Made by a program: the position numbers and the translations under genes
Source: Gerris lacustris
Lineage: Eukaryota; Arthropoda; Insecta; Hemiptera; Gerridae
Assembly (NCBI GenBank): GCA_951217055.1
Contig: OX578277.1
Location: 105,036,119-105,100,118 of the forward strand
Reading direction: 5' to 3'
Length of the DNA stretch: 64,000 nucleotides
Notes under the pieces: model-generated
The model's input: only the letters and a program-made list of their open reading frames with translations
Databases searched by the model: none
What the model was told of the DNA's origin: nothing
Part shown: positions 47,078-60,419 of the stretch, one piece after another
Layout of the letters: each line of letters begins with the position of its first letter
Numbering within the stretch: the first letter of the stretch is position 1

Positions 47078-48458
47078 ATTACACCTCACCTTGCCTAAAC
47101 TTTTTCTATTATAATTATGACTATGACTGCCGCTATAACTCAGATGCCTAGTTGCCCTTTTTTACGGAAAAAATAAAACACTAAAAACATAGTTTCTTAC
47201 TCTATAAATCTCTTAAGAAAGCTGTACACAACTAAACTCAATAATACAAATTTGACATATTTAGAGAAGAAGAAGAAAAAAAAAAAAGAAAAAACCAAAA
47301 TAAAAAAAGAAAAAAAAAGAAAATAATAAAAGTAAATATTATACGTCATCAAATAAATCCAGTGACAATCATTATTTCATTAAAAAGCTAAAATAAAATC
47401 TACGAGTCTATAATAATTTACTTATTATAATAATTTCTAAATTATATTGTTAACAGCCTGATTATATTAATACAAATTTTATTCTTTTAAGGGGAACATA
47501 AGGACAAAGTAAGAAAAGAAAGGGAATTGGGCCCAGACTGTATTCTAAAATTAGCAAGTAAATACTAGAGAAAGGGCTCCTATTTTGGATGCAAGCATAT
47601 ATATTATTAATAAAAGATAATTCTAGTTTTAACCAAGGGATGTGAAAAGACACGGGGGATACAGAAGGAAAATACCGCTGCTGAAAGTTATTTTTTAAGA
47701 ATTTTTATAAAGTCGTCGGAATCAATTACTAATTTGGGATATTTGCAAAGTATCTTATCAAAGGGAAGGGTGTATAGAAATAAGGGGGAGGGATAGAATC
47801 TATATATTCTCGCTTAGTAAATAATTTAAATGTTTCTTGGTGGTAGTTGATAAACCCATCAAATTAAAAATAACACACTCCGTAGCGAAGCACATGCATC
47901 CAGCTATTTTATATAAATATAATCGAGTAGTGAACTGATGAAGCATCTCGAAATGATTTGATATTGCTAAGCTAAGGCAACCACATTTATTCTAATAAAA
48001 ATAAATGTTGATTTTGATTTAGTGGTCTTCAAATAGATATTATAACTTATCAATGATAACTTATTTAAATTAATTTCACTTCTTTTCTAAATATAAAATT
48101 AAGCCCGTTGCAAAGGGCCTAAGGGCTCGTTCTTATATAATTTGAGTCTGTTCAGATGTTGCATATAAAAATGCATGCTGAGCACGCATTACACGAGTTA
48201 CACTGGTTTAGACGAACACAAATTAAATAATATTATAATAGGTATTCAGTCTCTTCTGCTACAGTTAATCACTTTGACGAACTCTGTTACGACGATTTCT
48301 TGTTTTCTAGATAAACTCATGAGATTTTATAAGATTACCCTCGGATTTAATGAATAAAGAGTAAATTACAATAGAATGACCTCTTTATTTATAGAAGTAA
48401 TCCTGTTAAAAATATTACTAATTCCTATTTTTATGTTCATTAAAATTGACTTTCTTTT
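47078..48458. other. Unassigned AT-rich stretch
   Basis: Purine-rich block at 47265-47330 (AAGAAGAAGAAAAAAA type). I find no element ends. The open frames here (47462-47653, 48175-48357) have no recognisable features. Confidence 0.5.
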
Positions 48459-49159
48459 TACTACGTTTTTATTAGCTTGCTTTCTTGTTTGTTTGTTTTT
48501 CTAGTACAAATCTTGCAATCGATTTTTAACTAACTTCCCGAGTAGCTAGACATTTGAAACTTTTAGAATAGCTCAGAACACGATGACAGTGCAATACTTT
48601 AATACTTTTAGCCATCTTTCAGCAGAATTTAATTCGTTTTCAGAAAATTTTGCTGTATGGAAAGTTAGTACGGAAAAAATCCACAAATTATTTTATTTGT
48701 TTTGACATGTCCCATATTTACAATCTTCATTCTGACGGGTTTCAAATTTGTGATTTTTTTGTTAAGAGATTAACATTGTATGACAGCGAAAAAGGAAAAG
48801 TAAACAATGAAATAAATTAATTGACGTGTGACAAGCAGGTTTGTTAACACTTGTGTCCTAGGTATTGGTTTAATTTTTCTGCATCTGTACTTCTTTACTT
48901 GTACACATTTTTCTTTTTCTTCTCTTACTGTCCCTACACGGGGGCATATCAATGGAGCGGTTTAGATTCAGTGTTGGTGAGATCCATTGTACAAAGATTT
49001 GTCCTTTTATAGGTTTAAGATCAGCTCTCTGAATGGTTGACATTTATGTGAAGTAAATAAATTCGGAACTTTTTTTTTTCACTAACATTATAATATAACA
49101 ATGACAATTATATTATCAACAGTTCAGTATATAAAAAGTTATTTTTATCTTGTAATTAT
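48459..49159 (+). mobile_element. R1 element, long form
   Basis: It starts TACTACGTTTTTATTAGCTT and ends near TTTTTATCTTGTAATTATT. It shares with 12219-12932 an extra block (about 48755-48955: TGACAGCGAA, CACTTGTGTCCTAGGTAT, CACGGGGGCATATCAATGG) absent from the copies at 3822 and 37415, so the family has a long and a short form. Confidence 0.78.
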
Positions 49160-49599
49160 TTACCTCTACAGATGTGTTCGTATTAAACTATTTAACTAGA
49201 TCATTTGTTTTTAGTATTGTTTTAATTGATTAGAGTAAAGCCCCCCCCCCTAAGTTGATCCCTAGCCCTCTGTATATCTTATTTAAACAAGTATTTGCAC
49301 ACAGTTATTTTATCCGAAGATTAATTTCATTTGCATAATATACGAGCTCTTAGGCACGTGGCCACGGGCTTAATTTTATAATTAGAGAAAAAAAAATGAA
49401 ATTAGGAAAATTAATTTTGATAAGCTATTATATCAATTTCGATAAGTTATATCTATTTACAGACTAACAAGTATATTTATTTTAATACATGTGGTTGTCT
49501 TAGCTTAGCAATAACAAATCAATTTGAGGTGAGTCGCCAGGACACTAAACGATTATATAAATGATGAGTCTCACCTATATTTTATATTTATATCTTAAG
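49160..49599. other. Unassigned AT-rich stretch
   Basis: C10 run at about 49242-49251. Nothing else recognisable. Confidence 0.45.
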
Positions 49600-49927
49600 G
49601 TAACGGAAGATATGGAATCGTTCTGAAGAACATTTTTTTTTTATGTCTCCGATTTCAAAAATTACTAAGACAAAAATCAGAGAACATTTTCGGACCATGT
49701 CTGACTGTCAGCAAGACGGTCTGTCGGTCATTCGCTCAATCACTAAATTGTTGCGAACCAACATCCGATTTTAATGAAATTTGGATGGTACGTCATAATT
49801 AGTCCATTGTTGGTACCAAATAAGTTTCAACCTCCTGCTTTCATTTGATTCTCTTCCACATGCGCACAAACATACATTTATTTACTCGTACATCTTCAAA
49901 AGCACTTATCTGATTATTATAAATTTT

Positions 49928-50016
<89 letters not shown>
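49600..50016 (+). repeat. R5 repeat ending in (AT)n
   Basis: The R5 order (TGCGAACCAACATCCGATTT, TAATTAGTCCATTGTTGG, CACAAACATACATTTATTTA, CACTTATCTGATTATTATAA) runs straight into a pure AT array at about 49931-50016. The AT array may have grown from the element's own tail. Confidence 0.6.
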
Positions 50017-50022
<6 letters not shown>

Positions 50023-50099
50023 CGCAAAAATTATGATTTCGTTTTTGTTATTATTTTGATTGTTTTAGCTAAAAATATATTAGCTTTTAATCGGTTGTT

Positions 50100-50660
50100 T
50101 ACAAGTATAAGAACGGAGTCGGAACGGAGGCTAAGGTAAATCTTGTCGCCCTTTGCTCCTTCCGATAAGCGATTAGGTCTCGCCCGACTGGCTCGGTGAG
50201 TAGTCCGAGTTTGGTCGAGGCAACACCACTACCTCTTCCCGTACCATTCGACCGTGCGTCGGACATCTCGATCCGAACTAATTGTGGGGCATCTCGTGTC
50301 GGTTAGATATACCGGCGTGCCCACGCCCACGTTCCGTGAGCTCCTCACTACCGTACCTTGGTTTTCGTGGGTGTAGTTATTGTGTACGAGCAAGCACGGA
50401 TAGACGTTCGGGGTCGATAAGTGGCAATCACCAGTCGCTCTAATATTGGTAGGCCCAGAAGACAAAGTTCACGTATATAGCCGTGGCTACCAAAGTACCG
50501 TGTGGTTAAACTTTTATGACCGGATTTATGGACTGGTGATAGATCAGCGGAGAGTGACTTTAATTGGACGACCCCACAGCTAATAAATTTGGACCTGACG
50601 CAATCAGCTCCCTCCTCAGGACAGATAAGTCTTCCGCCCTCCTCTACTTTTATGAATTAT
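50100..50660. other. Less AT-rich unassigned island
   Basis: CpG-containing sequence (CTCGCCCGACTGGCTCGG, CCGTGCGTCGGACATCTCGA) in an otherwise AT-rich region. The 78-codon minus-strand frame at 50229-50465 has no motif I recognise. It may be untranslated or LTR sequence of a retroelement, but I could not find flanking repeats. 50661-51078 is AT-rich and unassigned. Confidence 0.35.
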
Positions 50661-51073
50661 TACTACTATTTTAATATCTATTATCTTTATTAATACTATT
50701 ATCATTTATTTCCTTATATTTTAATTACCTCCTACTTCCATGAGTGGAGTTGTTAGGGAGAAAGTTTTATTTACCTTCCCTGGCCAGGTTAAGCGTTAAG
50801 CAACAGCTATTTTCTTAGGTTTTTTTAATAGATTGTTAAATTTTTTTTATCAGGTAGGAAACCTTTATATTCTCTTCCCTTGATGATAATTAGAAGGTCA
50901 TATTAATTTTGTAATTCTTAGAAATCATCCTTATTACTTATAAATAAATCCTTTATTATTTAGTTTGATACTGAATTTTTAAAACTAAATGAGTCAAACT
51001 TTGTATTGTGTGTAATTTTCTTTAATTACCCCGACCCTAACGACTGAGATTTAGCCGACGGTAAAAATCTAGG

Positions 51074-51195
<122 letters not shown>

Positions 51196-51709
51196 TCGAA
51201 AGTAGTATTTTCTATATAAGCTAACTTTTCTATTCCCAAATAGTAAACAAAATTAGTAAGTCTTCAGTATTCTTTACACGCCAATATACAGCCATCTTAT
51301 TTTCTAAAGAGTCCAGCACTCTCCAATAATATAGATATTATATTAAGTTGACACACTGATGCATGACTTAAAATAAATGCATTATACAAAAATTATGCTT
51401 GCAGCGGCCGTTTTAGTAATTTTAGATCAAACTTATGTATTTTAAATTAGGAAATACTATATTATTGATTAATTTAATATGTGAATTTAGTAAATTTGAC
51501 AAAATATAGTGAAATATAAAAAACTAACTTGCGATCCCGACAAGTCTTCCGTGGCTCTAGCCTGAAAATAATAAAATTATTTTAATATTAAAAAAACAAA
51601 GAAATTAAAAAAAAAAGGAAAATGTAAAATATGATATTACCTAATTATGAAACAAAGTAACATAATATTTGCAATACAACTAATCATTAATTTAATAAGC
51701 ATGCATACT

Positions 51710-52240
51710 CCATTTAAAAAATATCACTTCACTACACAGAAACTGATAAACTTCTGCTTGTATCAGGTTGAAATTTTACCTGTTTGTTTCAAATGTACGT
51801 TAGACTTTAGACGATGTGTATGAAGTTTTATTAAAATCGGTACTCTAGAACGTAAGATATCGGTAAAAATGTTGTTTTCTCTATATAAACACTTCATAGT
51901 GGTGTCGGTGTTGGTTTTAATAAAAAAAAAAGTAGTTTGTCTCATTAAAAAAATAAGGTTAGAATTTTTCCCCGTCCTAAAATTCCAATTTTACATTTGA
52001 AGCTTACGTTTACGCGAGCGTTGCGCGCGAACTCTTGGGCAGATAACGTTGTCCAACAAATTCATCCTGGGCAGTGGTAAACAAACATGTGTACAAAATT
52101 TTAACTAAATCGGACAACTTTTACTCAAGTTATCGTCATCGTTCGATTTCGTGACAGTAGGTTTTGTTACAGTCGGTTTTTTTCGGATTCACTTCCGGGC
52201 TCCAGACGCTATAACGTGCCCTAAGGAACTTCGTTCTAAA
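51710..52240 (+). mobile_element. R2 element, 5' truncated
   Basis: It begins within the element at AATATCACTTCACTACACAG and keeps CTTCTGCTTGTATCAGGTTG, GCGAGCGTTGCGCGCGAACT and the right end CTAAGGAACTTCGTTCT. Confidence 0.75.
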
Positions 52241-52248
52241 AATAGTGT

Positions 52249-52302
52249 GGAGTAACAATCTAAAGAAAGTGGACGGAATGTTATTCTTTAGACTGTTACT
52301 CC
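52249..52302. repeat. Short inverted repeat
   Basis: GGAGTAACAATCTAAAGAA and TTCTTTAGACTGTTACTCC pair over 19 bases with one mismatch and a 16-base loop. It lies directly after the R2 right end. Confidence 0.85.
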
Positions 52303-52439
52303 CCTTAACAGTCACATTAAGAATAGAATGAGAATTATATATGTGACAGTTACTCCAATAGTATCAGTTAGTAGTAGGTAGTGTTACAGATTTTACTTTA
52401 AAAAATGTTAAATTATAATTAGCAACAATGTAAATCGAT

Positions 52440-52510
52440 TTTCAATTTAAGGCCTGAAGATGCCTTGATATGGGCGAAATATAGTCAATTTATGAATTAA
52501 AAAGAAATAT
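52440..52510 (+). other. Possible Penelope-like terminal signature
   Basis: GGCCTGAAGATGCCTTGATA followed by TGGGCGAAATATA resembles the CTGAAGATG-stem-CGAAA signature at ends of Penelope-like elements, also seen on the minus strand near 9800. No coding part is found nearby. Confidence 0.3.
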
Positions 52511-52661
52511 TGTTTTTTAAGAATTTTTTTATCCCTAAATATCTGTAAGAAAAAGAAAATCTAATAGTAGTTATAATTAACGTACACTTGTGTAAGTATA
52601 CATTTCCTCTTTCCTTTTGAATTATTATTTATCCATAATGAAGAACTGCAGAAAAAGTTGT

Positions 52662-53165
52662 TAAAAATAAAAAAAAAATATAATATCAATTCAAAATTAA
52701 ACAGAAAATAAAAAATAATATCAATTCTAAAATAAACAGAAAAAGCTGTTAAAAATAAAAAATACTATCAATTCTAAATTAAACAAAAAATAAAAAATAA
52801 TATCAATTCTAAATTAAACAAAAAATAAAAAATACTATCAATTCTAAATTAAAAAAAAAATAAAAAAATAATATCAATTCTAAATTAAACAAAAAATAAA
52901 AAATAATATCAATTCTAAATTAAACAAAAAATAAAAAATAATATCAATTCTAAAATAAACCGCAAAAGTTGTTAAAAATAAAAAATAATATCAATTCTAA
53001 ATTAAACAAAAAATAAAAAATAATATCAATTCTAAATTAAACAAAAAATAAAAAATAATATCAATTCTAAATTAAACAAAAAATAAAAAATAATATCAAT
53101 TCTAAAATAAACAGAAAAAGTTGATAAAAATAAAAAATAATATCAATTCTAAATTAAATCAGTTT
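52662..53165. repeat. 35-bp AT-rich minisatellite
   Basis: The unit AAAAATAATATCAATTCTAA plus ATTAAACAAAAAATA repeats about 13 times; ATCAATTC occurs at 52990, 53025 and 53060, so the spacing is 35. Three units carry an inserted AAAAGTTGTTAAAAATA variant. Confidence 0.92.
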
Positions 53166-53246
53166 ATAACATGTTTGGCTGTTGTTATCATTTATAATTA
53201 TAGTTTAGGCGATTTTAAAGTGCGTTTCTCAAATATATTATTAATC

Positions 53247-54190
<944 letters not shown>

Positions 54191-55244
54191 ACTCGTAAGT
54201 TGTATGTTGTTAGGTATTAGTTGTTATTTACTACTTTCAAAGTACAGTAAATTTGCAACAATTTAGGTCCAAAGGCAACTCTGTACGACCAATAGTTACC
54301 GAGATACGACACTTCAAAAACAGCTATTTTATTTTATTATTTTTTTAAAAAAATGGGAATTTTAAGTATTGCTCTCGTTTCGGGCCGAATATCAGCCTAA
54401 AACCGCTCACTAACGAGAAAAGTCATATGAAATGAAGTTATAGTAAATTTAATTGCCTTTTATGCAAGCATAAAATGAAGCCTGTAGAGAAAATAGTTTA
54501 ATTGCAAACGTAAAATAACAACAAAAATGTAAAAATGTATTTTGTAAGAAATGAACCTAAACCACTTCTATTAACAAGTTTTGGGGATTCAACGAAAGAA
54601 ATATGGATAGAATTACGTTTAGAGGAGATAATGTGTAATTGCATGTATGTACATTTCTTAATAAATACTTTTTGCATAAGAGTCGGCAAGACAGTGAGAC
54701 ATTTTCATGTCTTCGCTCTGCTAAAGCTACCGACATGAAATGTCCCCAGGTTCGCTTCGCGGTGTTAAACCGTAGTTATTGTCTACCAGTCCAGTCATCA
54801 CTGTAATATATTTGTGTAGAAAATTATAAAATCTAAAACTTATAGAAGGCGGTTGGTTTGATTTTTGCAACATAACAATTTTTTTTAAAAAATAATAAAT
54901 AATTATTAATAAATAATAAATAATATGTTAAATATGTAGGGTATTCAGTTTGTTATTTATCATATTTATAAACATTATACTAATAATTGGCAATATGAAA
55001 TATGTATTAATTATAATGTAGTGCATAAAATGGAATATGCTTTAAAATATCGAATAAAAGCGATCTAATTATTATTAATTTCGTAAAAGATAAATTAGTT
55101 ATTTAAGATGAGTCTTTATGTTGGTTTATAATAATCAAAGAGGACTAGATAGTAAAGACAATGCAATTTACAAATTATTGTTCCACGTAATAAGTAATCT
55201 TTTAACCTATTATCGTGTTAAACAAAATATGTACAGATAAAAGG
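54191..55244. other. Unassigned stretch
   Basis: Includes an inverted repeat GACATTTTCATGTC ... GACATGAAATGTC at about 54697-54743. The overlapping frames at 54498-54738 show no recognisable product. Confidence 0.45.
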
Positions 55245-55328
55245 TAGAGTAACAGGGCCGGCTCAAGGGTTTTTTTTGGGACATGCGAAATCTAGATTTG
55301 GCGCCAATATGTATATCACTAAATTTTA

Positions 55329-55520
<192 letters not shown>

Positions 55521-55956
55521 CAATGTAATACCGTATTTATGCACACTGCAATAGGCTACACAACTTGTGAGACACCAAGGGATGTGCCACGCAAGCGTGA
55601 CCCATAGGAACTGTTCCAACATCAGACATTGCGTCATTAAGTCATTAAGATGTTGGCTCGGTATTAGGCCATGTCCTGCATCGTTTCGTTGCGTTCGACT
55701 CATCAGGGGCCCGACGATGCCCACCCAACTCTGGACCTATACTAGATCAAGAAGATCAGATATCAGATATAGGACTTATCAGAGACGAGCGTGCTCTCAT
55801 ACCGCCATTCTTGATTGGCTGGCAAAACACATCAGCAATGTAATACCGTGTTTATGCACACTGCAATAGGCTACACAACTTGTGAGAGACACCAAGGGAT
55901 GTGCCACGCAAGCGTGACCCATAGGAACTGTTCCAGTAACCCATAGGAAAGTTGTG

Positions 55957-56058
<102 letters not shown>

Positions 56059-56124
56059 TTATATATATATCACATTTTTTTTCTTTTTAACAAAGTAAAT
56101 TTGAAACTGAAAAACCGTGAAAAA

Positions 56125-56480
56125 AATTATTTCTCGAAATGGTTCCGACGATTTTGATTAAAAAATTCTAAAATTTAGTCCATTTAAATACGAATGTAAC
56201 GATATAAGCCGTTTTCCCGGGAAAAATCTAGTTCCTGAGAAAATAGCTTAAAACGCGGACAGGGAGATCGGTACGAATGTAACGATATAAGCCGTTTTCC
56301 CGGGAAAAATCTAGTTCCTGAGAAAATAGCTTAAAACGCGGACAGGGAGATCGGGTTCGATTCCCCGCCAAGGAGAAGTTACTTTTATGGTAAATTTTGA
56401 TGAAATGTTCAGTAATAATTAAATGTACATACAGAAACTAATAAATGGAAAACACTGGGCTAAGTAATTATGAACTCGAA
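56125..56480 (+). repeat. tRNA-like SINE fragment (R8) with 83-bp internal duplication
   Basis: It matches 660-940: GACGATTTTGATTA, CCTGAGAAAATAGC, GGGTTCGATTCCCCGCC at about 56352-56368 and GAAAACACTGGGCTAAGTAA. A segment of 83 bases (56189-56271) is repeated immediately at 56272-56354 with no difference that I noticed. It lies inside the hAT-like element. Confidence 0.65.
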
Positions 56481-57119
56481 TATGAGAAAGGTTGTCTTAG
56501 TTGTCTCGGACAGATTTTTTCAATATACAATACATATTTATTACTATACGCTCGCTTCAATGATAGAGCCACGCGATGCCTAGTTAAATAAAACTGACAA
56601 AAAATTAAAAATATAGTATGTAAAAAATATTTTAATAAGCTTCGATTTAATCTTATCTTTAGATTATTATCTAAGGTAGAAGGTAGATAAGAATGCCAGG
56701 TGTCCCCTAGTGTCTTTAGACATAGTGTTTTTATCACTTTCTATCTGGTAGAAGTCCTACTGTTCTATTACCTTCTCACTTATTTCTCAACTTCTACTCT
56801 CTCACTTATTTCCATATTTGCATTTTCATCCCTCTTATTTCCCTTACTACACACCCCTCCGATTTATTTTTTTCCCGTTATTTTAATTTAATATAATATT
56901 ATATTTATTTACTTCACTTTTTTTAAATTTTTAGTTTGAGCTACTTGCAAAAGATTGCTAAACAAAAAATGTATAAGGAATCTACCGGCTTCGCCGGCGC
57001 CTCGTCCTAGGCGGCGCCACATGCGGCCGCATGTCTCGCATGGTCCTTGCGCCGGCCCTGTAGAGTAAAGGTAAAGGGGGTTAAAAGAGTGCGTGTTTAA
57101 AGATGTAGAGGAGCAAATG

Positions 57120-57650
57120 TAGTGGTAGAATTAAACTGTATAGTGTGACTGTATAGTAGAGCGGACCCGATGACCCCCGAGTGAGATTCGACTGAGAAGC
57201 GCGGTAGAGGCAAGTCGGGCAGAGAGTTGATTGCACACCTCCTATAATCTCCTAACTCCCTAATATACGTATTAACTCTTTTCGACCTTCTTCGGTCTAC
57301 GAAGCGCGGAAGAGGTAGGCCCTACAGCTGGAGACAGACTGTGCACACTTCCTATATCTTTCTAACTCCTTGTTATACCGGGTAACGTTTTTGGCGTAGA
57401 TTTTTAGTATCGCTTTTCGAGTTATGTGGCACAACCAAGACATGAAAATGTCAAAAGTATTAGCAATCAATAATTGAAAGCGCTAAATGATTTTTTTTCG
57501 AAGGGTCCTGGTTTATGACGGTCGTATTCCGGGACTGAAGGAAGTTTCTGAGGAATTTTGTCTATGTGACTCACTATTGATCGCACCATATTATCTTCGC
57601 CGGGACATAATATGGTCTGATGGGTTCGTCCTCGCCGTCTGATGTTGCCT
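57120..57650. other. Less AT-rich unassigned stretch with two diverged units
   Basis: AAGCGCGGTAGAGGCAAGTC ... TTGCACACCTCCTATAATCT (about 57197-57260) and AAGCGCGGAAGAGGTAGGCC ... TGTGCACACTTCCTATATCT (about 57301-57360) are two diverged direct repeats about 104 bases apart. No coding frame. Family unknown. Confidence 0.4.
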
Positions 57651-57897
57651 TAACATTATCACTTACTAACTAGTAATTAAGTACCATTATCACTTACTAA
57701 CAGGTAATTATGTACCATTATCACTTACAAGTAATTAAGTAACATTATCACTTACTACAAGTAATTAAGTAACATATAACTTACCACCAAGTAATTATGT
57801 ACCATTATCACTTACTAACAAGTAATTAAGTAACATTATCACTTACTAACAAGTAATTAAGTAACATTATCACTTACTAACAATAAATTAAGTAATA
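57651..57897. repeat. ~31-bp minisatellite, about eight units
   Basis: ATTATCACTTACTAACAAGT plus AATTAAGTAAC repeats about every 31 bases with small deletions. It extends from the end of a less AT-rich block. 57898-58403 is unassigned. Confidence 0.9.
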
Positions 57898-58403
57898 GGT
57901 AAACGATAGATTTACTCAAAGTAAGTGTCAGGGATAAAAATATAACTTTTGGTTCTTTCCTAAAAAAGAAAACGCGTTTTTCAGATTTTTTTTTTTTTTT
58001 TCTTTAAGTTAGAATGAAATAAATATAAGTTTAATGTTGTTCTTGTTACAACATCACATCCTAAAACTCAAGACAGACAAACTTTTTGTTTCTAATCTTT
58101 ATTTGATTATTGGGAAACATGTTTGGACTTCGAAAACACTGTATTTCCCAACAAGACACAAAGAGTAAATCTATGGAATTATAGTTTAACTTTGAATTGT
58201 TCTTGTTTTTCTTTACAAGATTATAAAGTTTACTCTCAGAACTGCATTATCCAATATTTACTGTACATCGGGAATATTGTAAATTTTATACTTAAGGATA
58301 AAAAATAAGTTTTCTAAAATTGAAGAAAATTATAATTTATGTTGAAACTAAAGAATTTTCGGGCTCGGCTAAATCACCCTCTTTTTACTGGTCTTATATT
58401 ACT

Positions 58404-58690
58404 TTGCTTTGTAAGTTTCATCGCACATTTCCGTTTCCCCAATTTTGAACCACTTCCCGTGATTCAATCTTCCCCAAATTTTGCACATAGAAAAAACTAT
58501 GGTGAAGAATACAGAAACAAAAAAAAAAAAAAATAAAAACAAAATGGCGTCATATTTATTTGCTTTTTAAGTTTCATCGCACACCTATTACCCCAATTTT
58601 GAACCACTTCCCTTGATTCAATCTTCCCCAAATTTAGCACATAGATACAACTAAGGCGAAGAATACAGTAACCAAAAAAAAAAGGTTGAA
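58404..58690. repeat. Two tandem ~156-bp units
   Basis: TAAGTTTCATCGCACA occurs at 58412 and 58568. The shared part runs through CCCCAATTTTGAACCACTTC and TTCAATCTTCCCCAAATTT to a poly-A run. Confidence 0.85.
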
Positions 58691-58757
58691 AATAAGACCA
58701 GTTTTGAAAAATGTCATTTTTGTATTAATTATTATTTACTTTCCCCTTAAACCATAC

Positions 58758-59080
58758 CCATTAAGGCTCTACCGTCCTTTGAGGTTATAAAATTAAAATT
58801 TTATTGGTTCTAAACCAGATATCACAAATCTAAGTACAGGCTTCACTCTTAATTTTAATTCTGCTGATGATAAATAGTACAGGCGCCATTTCAATACAAC
58901 GATAAAACTCGTTGTATTGAAATAGTTGTAGTATTTATTGTAGTAGGGAGTTGAAATTGTGCAGAATTAAAATTAGGAATGAAGCCTGTACTATGATTTT
59001 TTTATATCTTGCTTAGAACAAATAAAATTTCCATTTTAATTATTTTTCTAACCTCAAAGTGCGGTAGAGCCTTAAGGGTC
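58758..59080. mobile_element. Nested foldback element
   Basis: The outer arms ATTAAGGCTCTACCGTCCTT and AGTGCGGTAGAGCCTTAAG are inverses. The inner arms GTACAGGCTTCACTCTTAAT and the inverse ending GAAGCCTGTAC continue the symmetry. At the centre ATTTCAATACAACG and CGTTGTATTGAAAT form a tight hairpin. Non-coding. Confidence 0.85.
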
Positions 59081-59832
59081 AGATTTAAAAAAAAATTATT
59101 AAGAAATTTGTATGGCCTAATAAGCAACTTCTTTCTGAATTTTTAGGTTATATTCTAAATAGCTCTGGAGATATAGCCACCAAAAAAATTACATGAAAAT
59201 TTGCGCAATCATGTATTAAAATACCGGATCAAAAACAGTTCTTAGCGGACATCTAAAACATCAAAGAAAACATACTCTTAAGTTAATTTATTCTAACGAT
59301 ATGAATTGTGATACATAAAAATCTAAGTAGATATGAAGGAAGTCAAATTTTTAAAAATAATTATAGCTGACATCTTGAATTTTAAAAATTAATTTGTTAA
59401 ATTTCTTTATTAAATATATTTAATTTAATAAGTCAATCATTTCGAAATTTTAAGGTTGTAGTTTCTAAACTGGTTCTGAAGACATAGACAAAATTTTCCA
59501 CCATTTTAAATTATATTAGCGGATAAAATTCTTAAATAGTTATCACCAAAGAAAATCCCCTTTCCCTATTTAGTAATTCTAGCGTCTTCAGTTTCCGCGA
59601 TTGTAGCGTATACCCATACGCTACCATAACTACCCAGTTGGCCAAAATCCTAAATAATAAATATCTTAGGAACGGTATTGAGCAAGAAACATCGGATACA
59701 TACTCCATAATCCCATGTATCTCAGAGCTCGGAGTATTTTTTTTGCGTTTGAAAAACAAAATTTCATTAACCGTCTTTTGTTTTACGTACAAACGGTTTC
59801 AAAATCAGACATTACACGCACAGACACACACT

Positions 59833-59837
<5 letters not shown>
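59081..59837. other. Unassigned stretch with a worn repeat
   Basis: About 59145-59260 resembles 4960-5100 (CTCTGGAGATATAGCC, TGCGCAATCATGTATTAAAA). 59520-59837 has overlapping frames on both strands with no recognisable product. Confidence 0.4.
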
Positions 59838-59919
<82 letters not shown>

Positions 59920-59970
59920 AGACCTACACCGACCCTTTGTGTGCTGAAAGCACATGTTAGTATATTTATT
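59838..59970. repeat. (AT)n microsatellite and possible R0 end relic
   Basis: An AT run at about 59838-59914 is followed by CCGACCCTTTGTGTGCTGAA and AGCACATGTTAG. This resembles the R0 outer end (CGGACCCTCGCTGTGTGCTG ... AGCACACACTTGACC). The Ile-Tyr frames over the AT run are not genes. Confidence 0.5.
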
Positions 59971-60219
59971 CTTTTATGAAAGAAAAAGCTAGAAGAAATG
60001 TTAAAGAAGCGAGAAATAATAAATCAAAAAAGCTGTTTTTACGTTGTTTTTTTAAGCCAAGTATACGAATAGAGAAGTACGTTTTATAATATATCATAAG
60101 AAAAAAGCTTCTCTACGTAAATGCAGGTGAGAGGTAAAACGACACAGGGTCAGAGTACCGCACCATTAAATTTTATAGTTTTCCTAGAAGCTAAGTTATT
60201 CCATTTACCCACCAAATTA

Positions 60220-60303
60220 CTAAAAGTATTAAAGATATACTTCTAAAGTAGAAAAGAATCAAGAAAAGTAGCTAGTGATTTCTAGAATGGCTTCAATGAT
60301 AAT
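60220..60303. mobile_element. R7 element, left part before the BEL insertion
   Basis: AATCAAGAAAAGTAGCTAGT and TCTAGAATGGCTTCAAT match 30900-30940. Together with 63686-64000 it forms one R7 copy split by the BEL element. Confidence 0.65.
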
Positions 60304-60419
60304 TGTCAAATCCTTTTAATGATTTCAAGACAACTGTCCATATTTCAATAAATTGACAATAAGGTAAATTCAATAAAAAACAAACAACTTTAACTTTAAC
60401 TTGTCCTGGTTTCTTGACA
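60304..60419 (-). repeat. BEL element 3' LTR
   Basis: 116 bp with TG...CA ends, identical by eye to 63570-63685. Such short LTRs are unusual for BEL/Pao. No obvious TATA box or AATAAA signal in the sense orientation. Confidence 0.95.

Noticed and set aside
50229..50465. 78-codon minus-strand frame in the CpG-containing island
   Set aside because: No recognisable domain, and no supporting start or neighbouring exon. Less AT-rich DNA has fewer chance stops, so an open frame of this size is expected.
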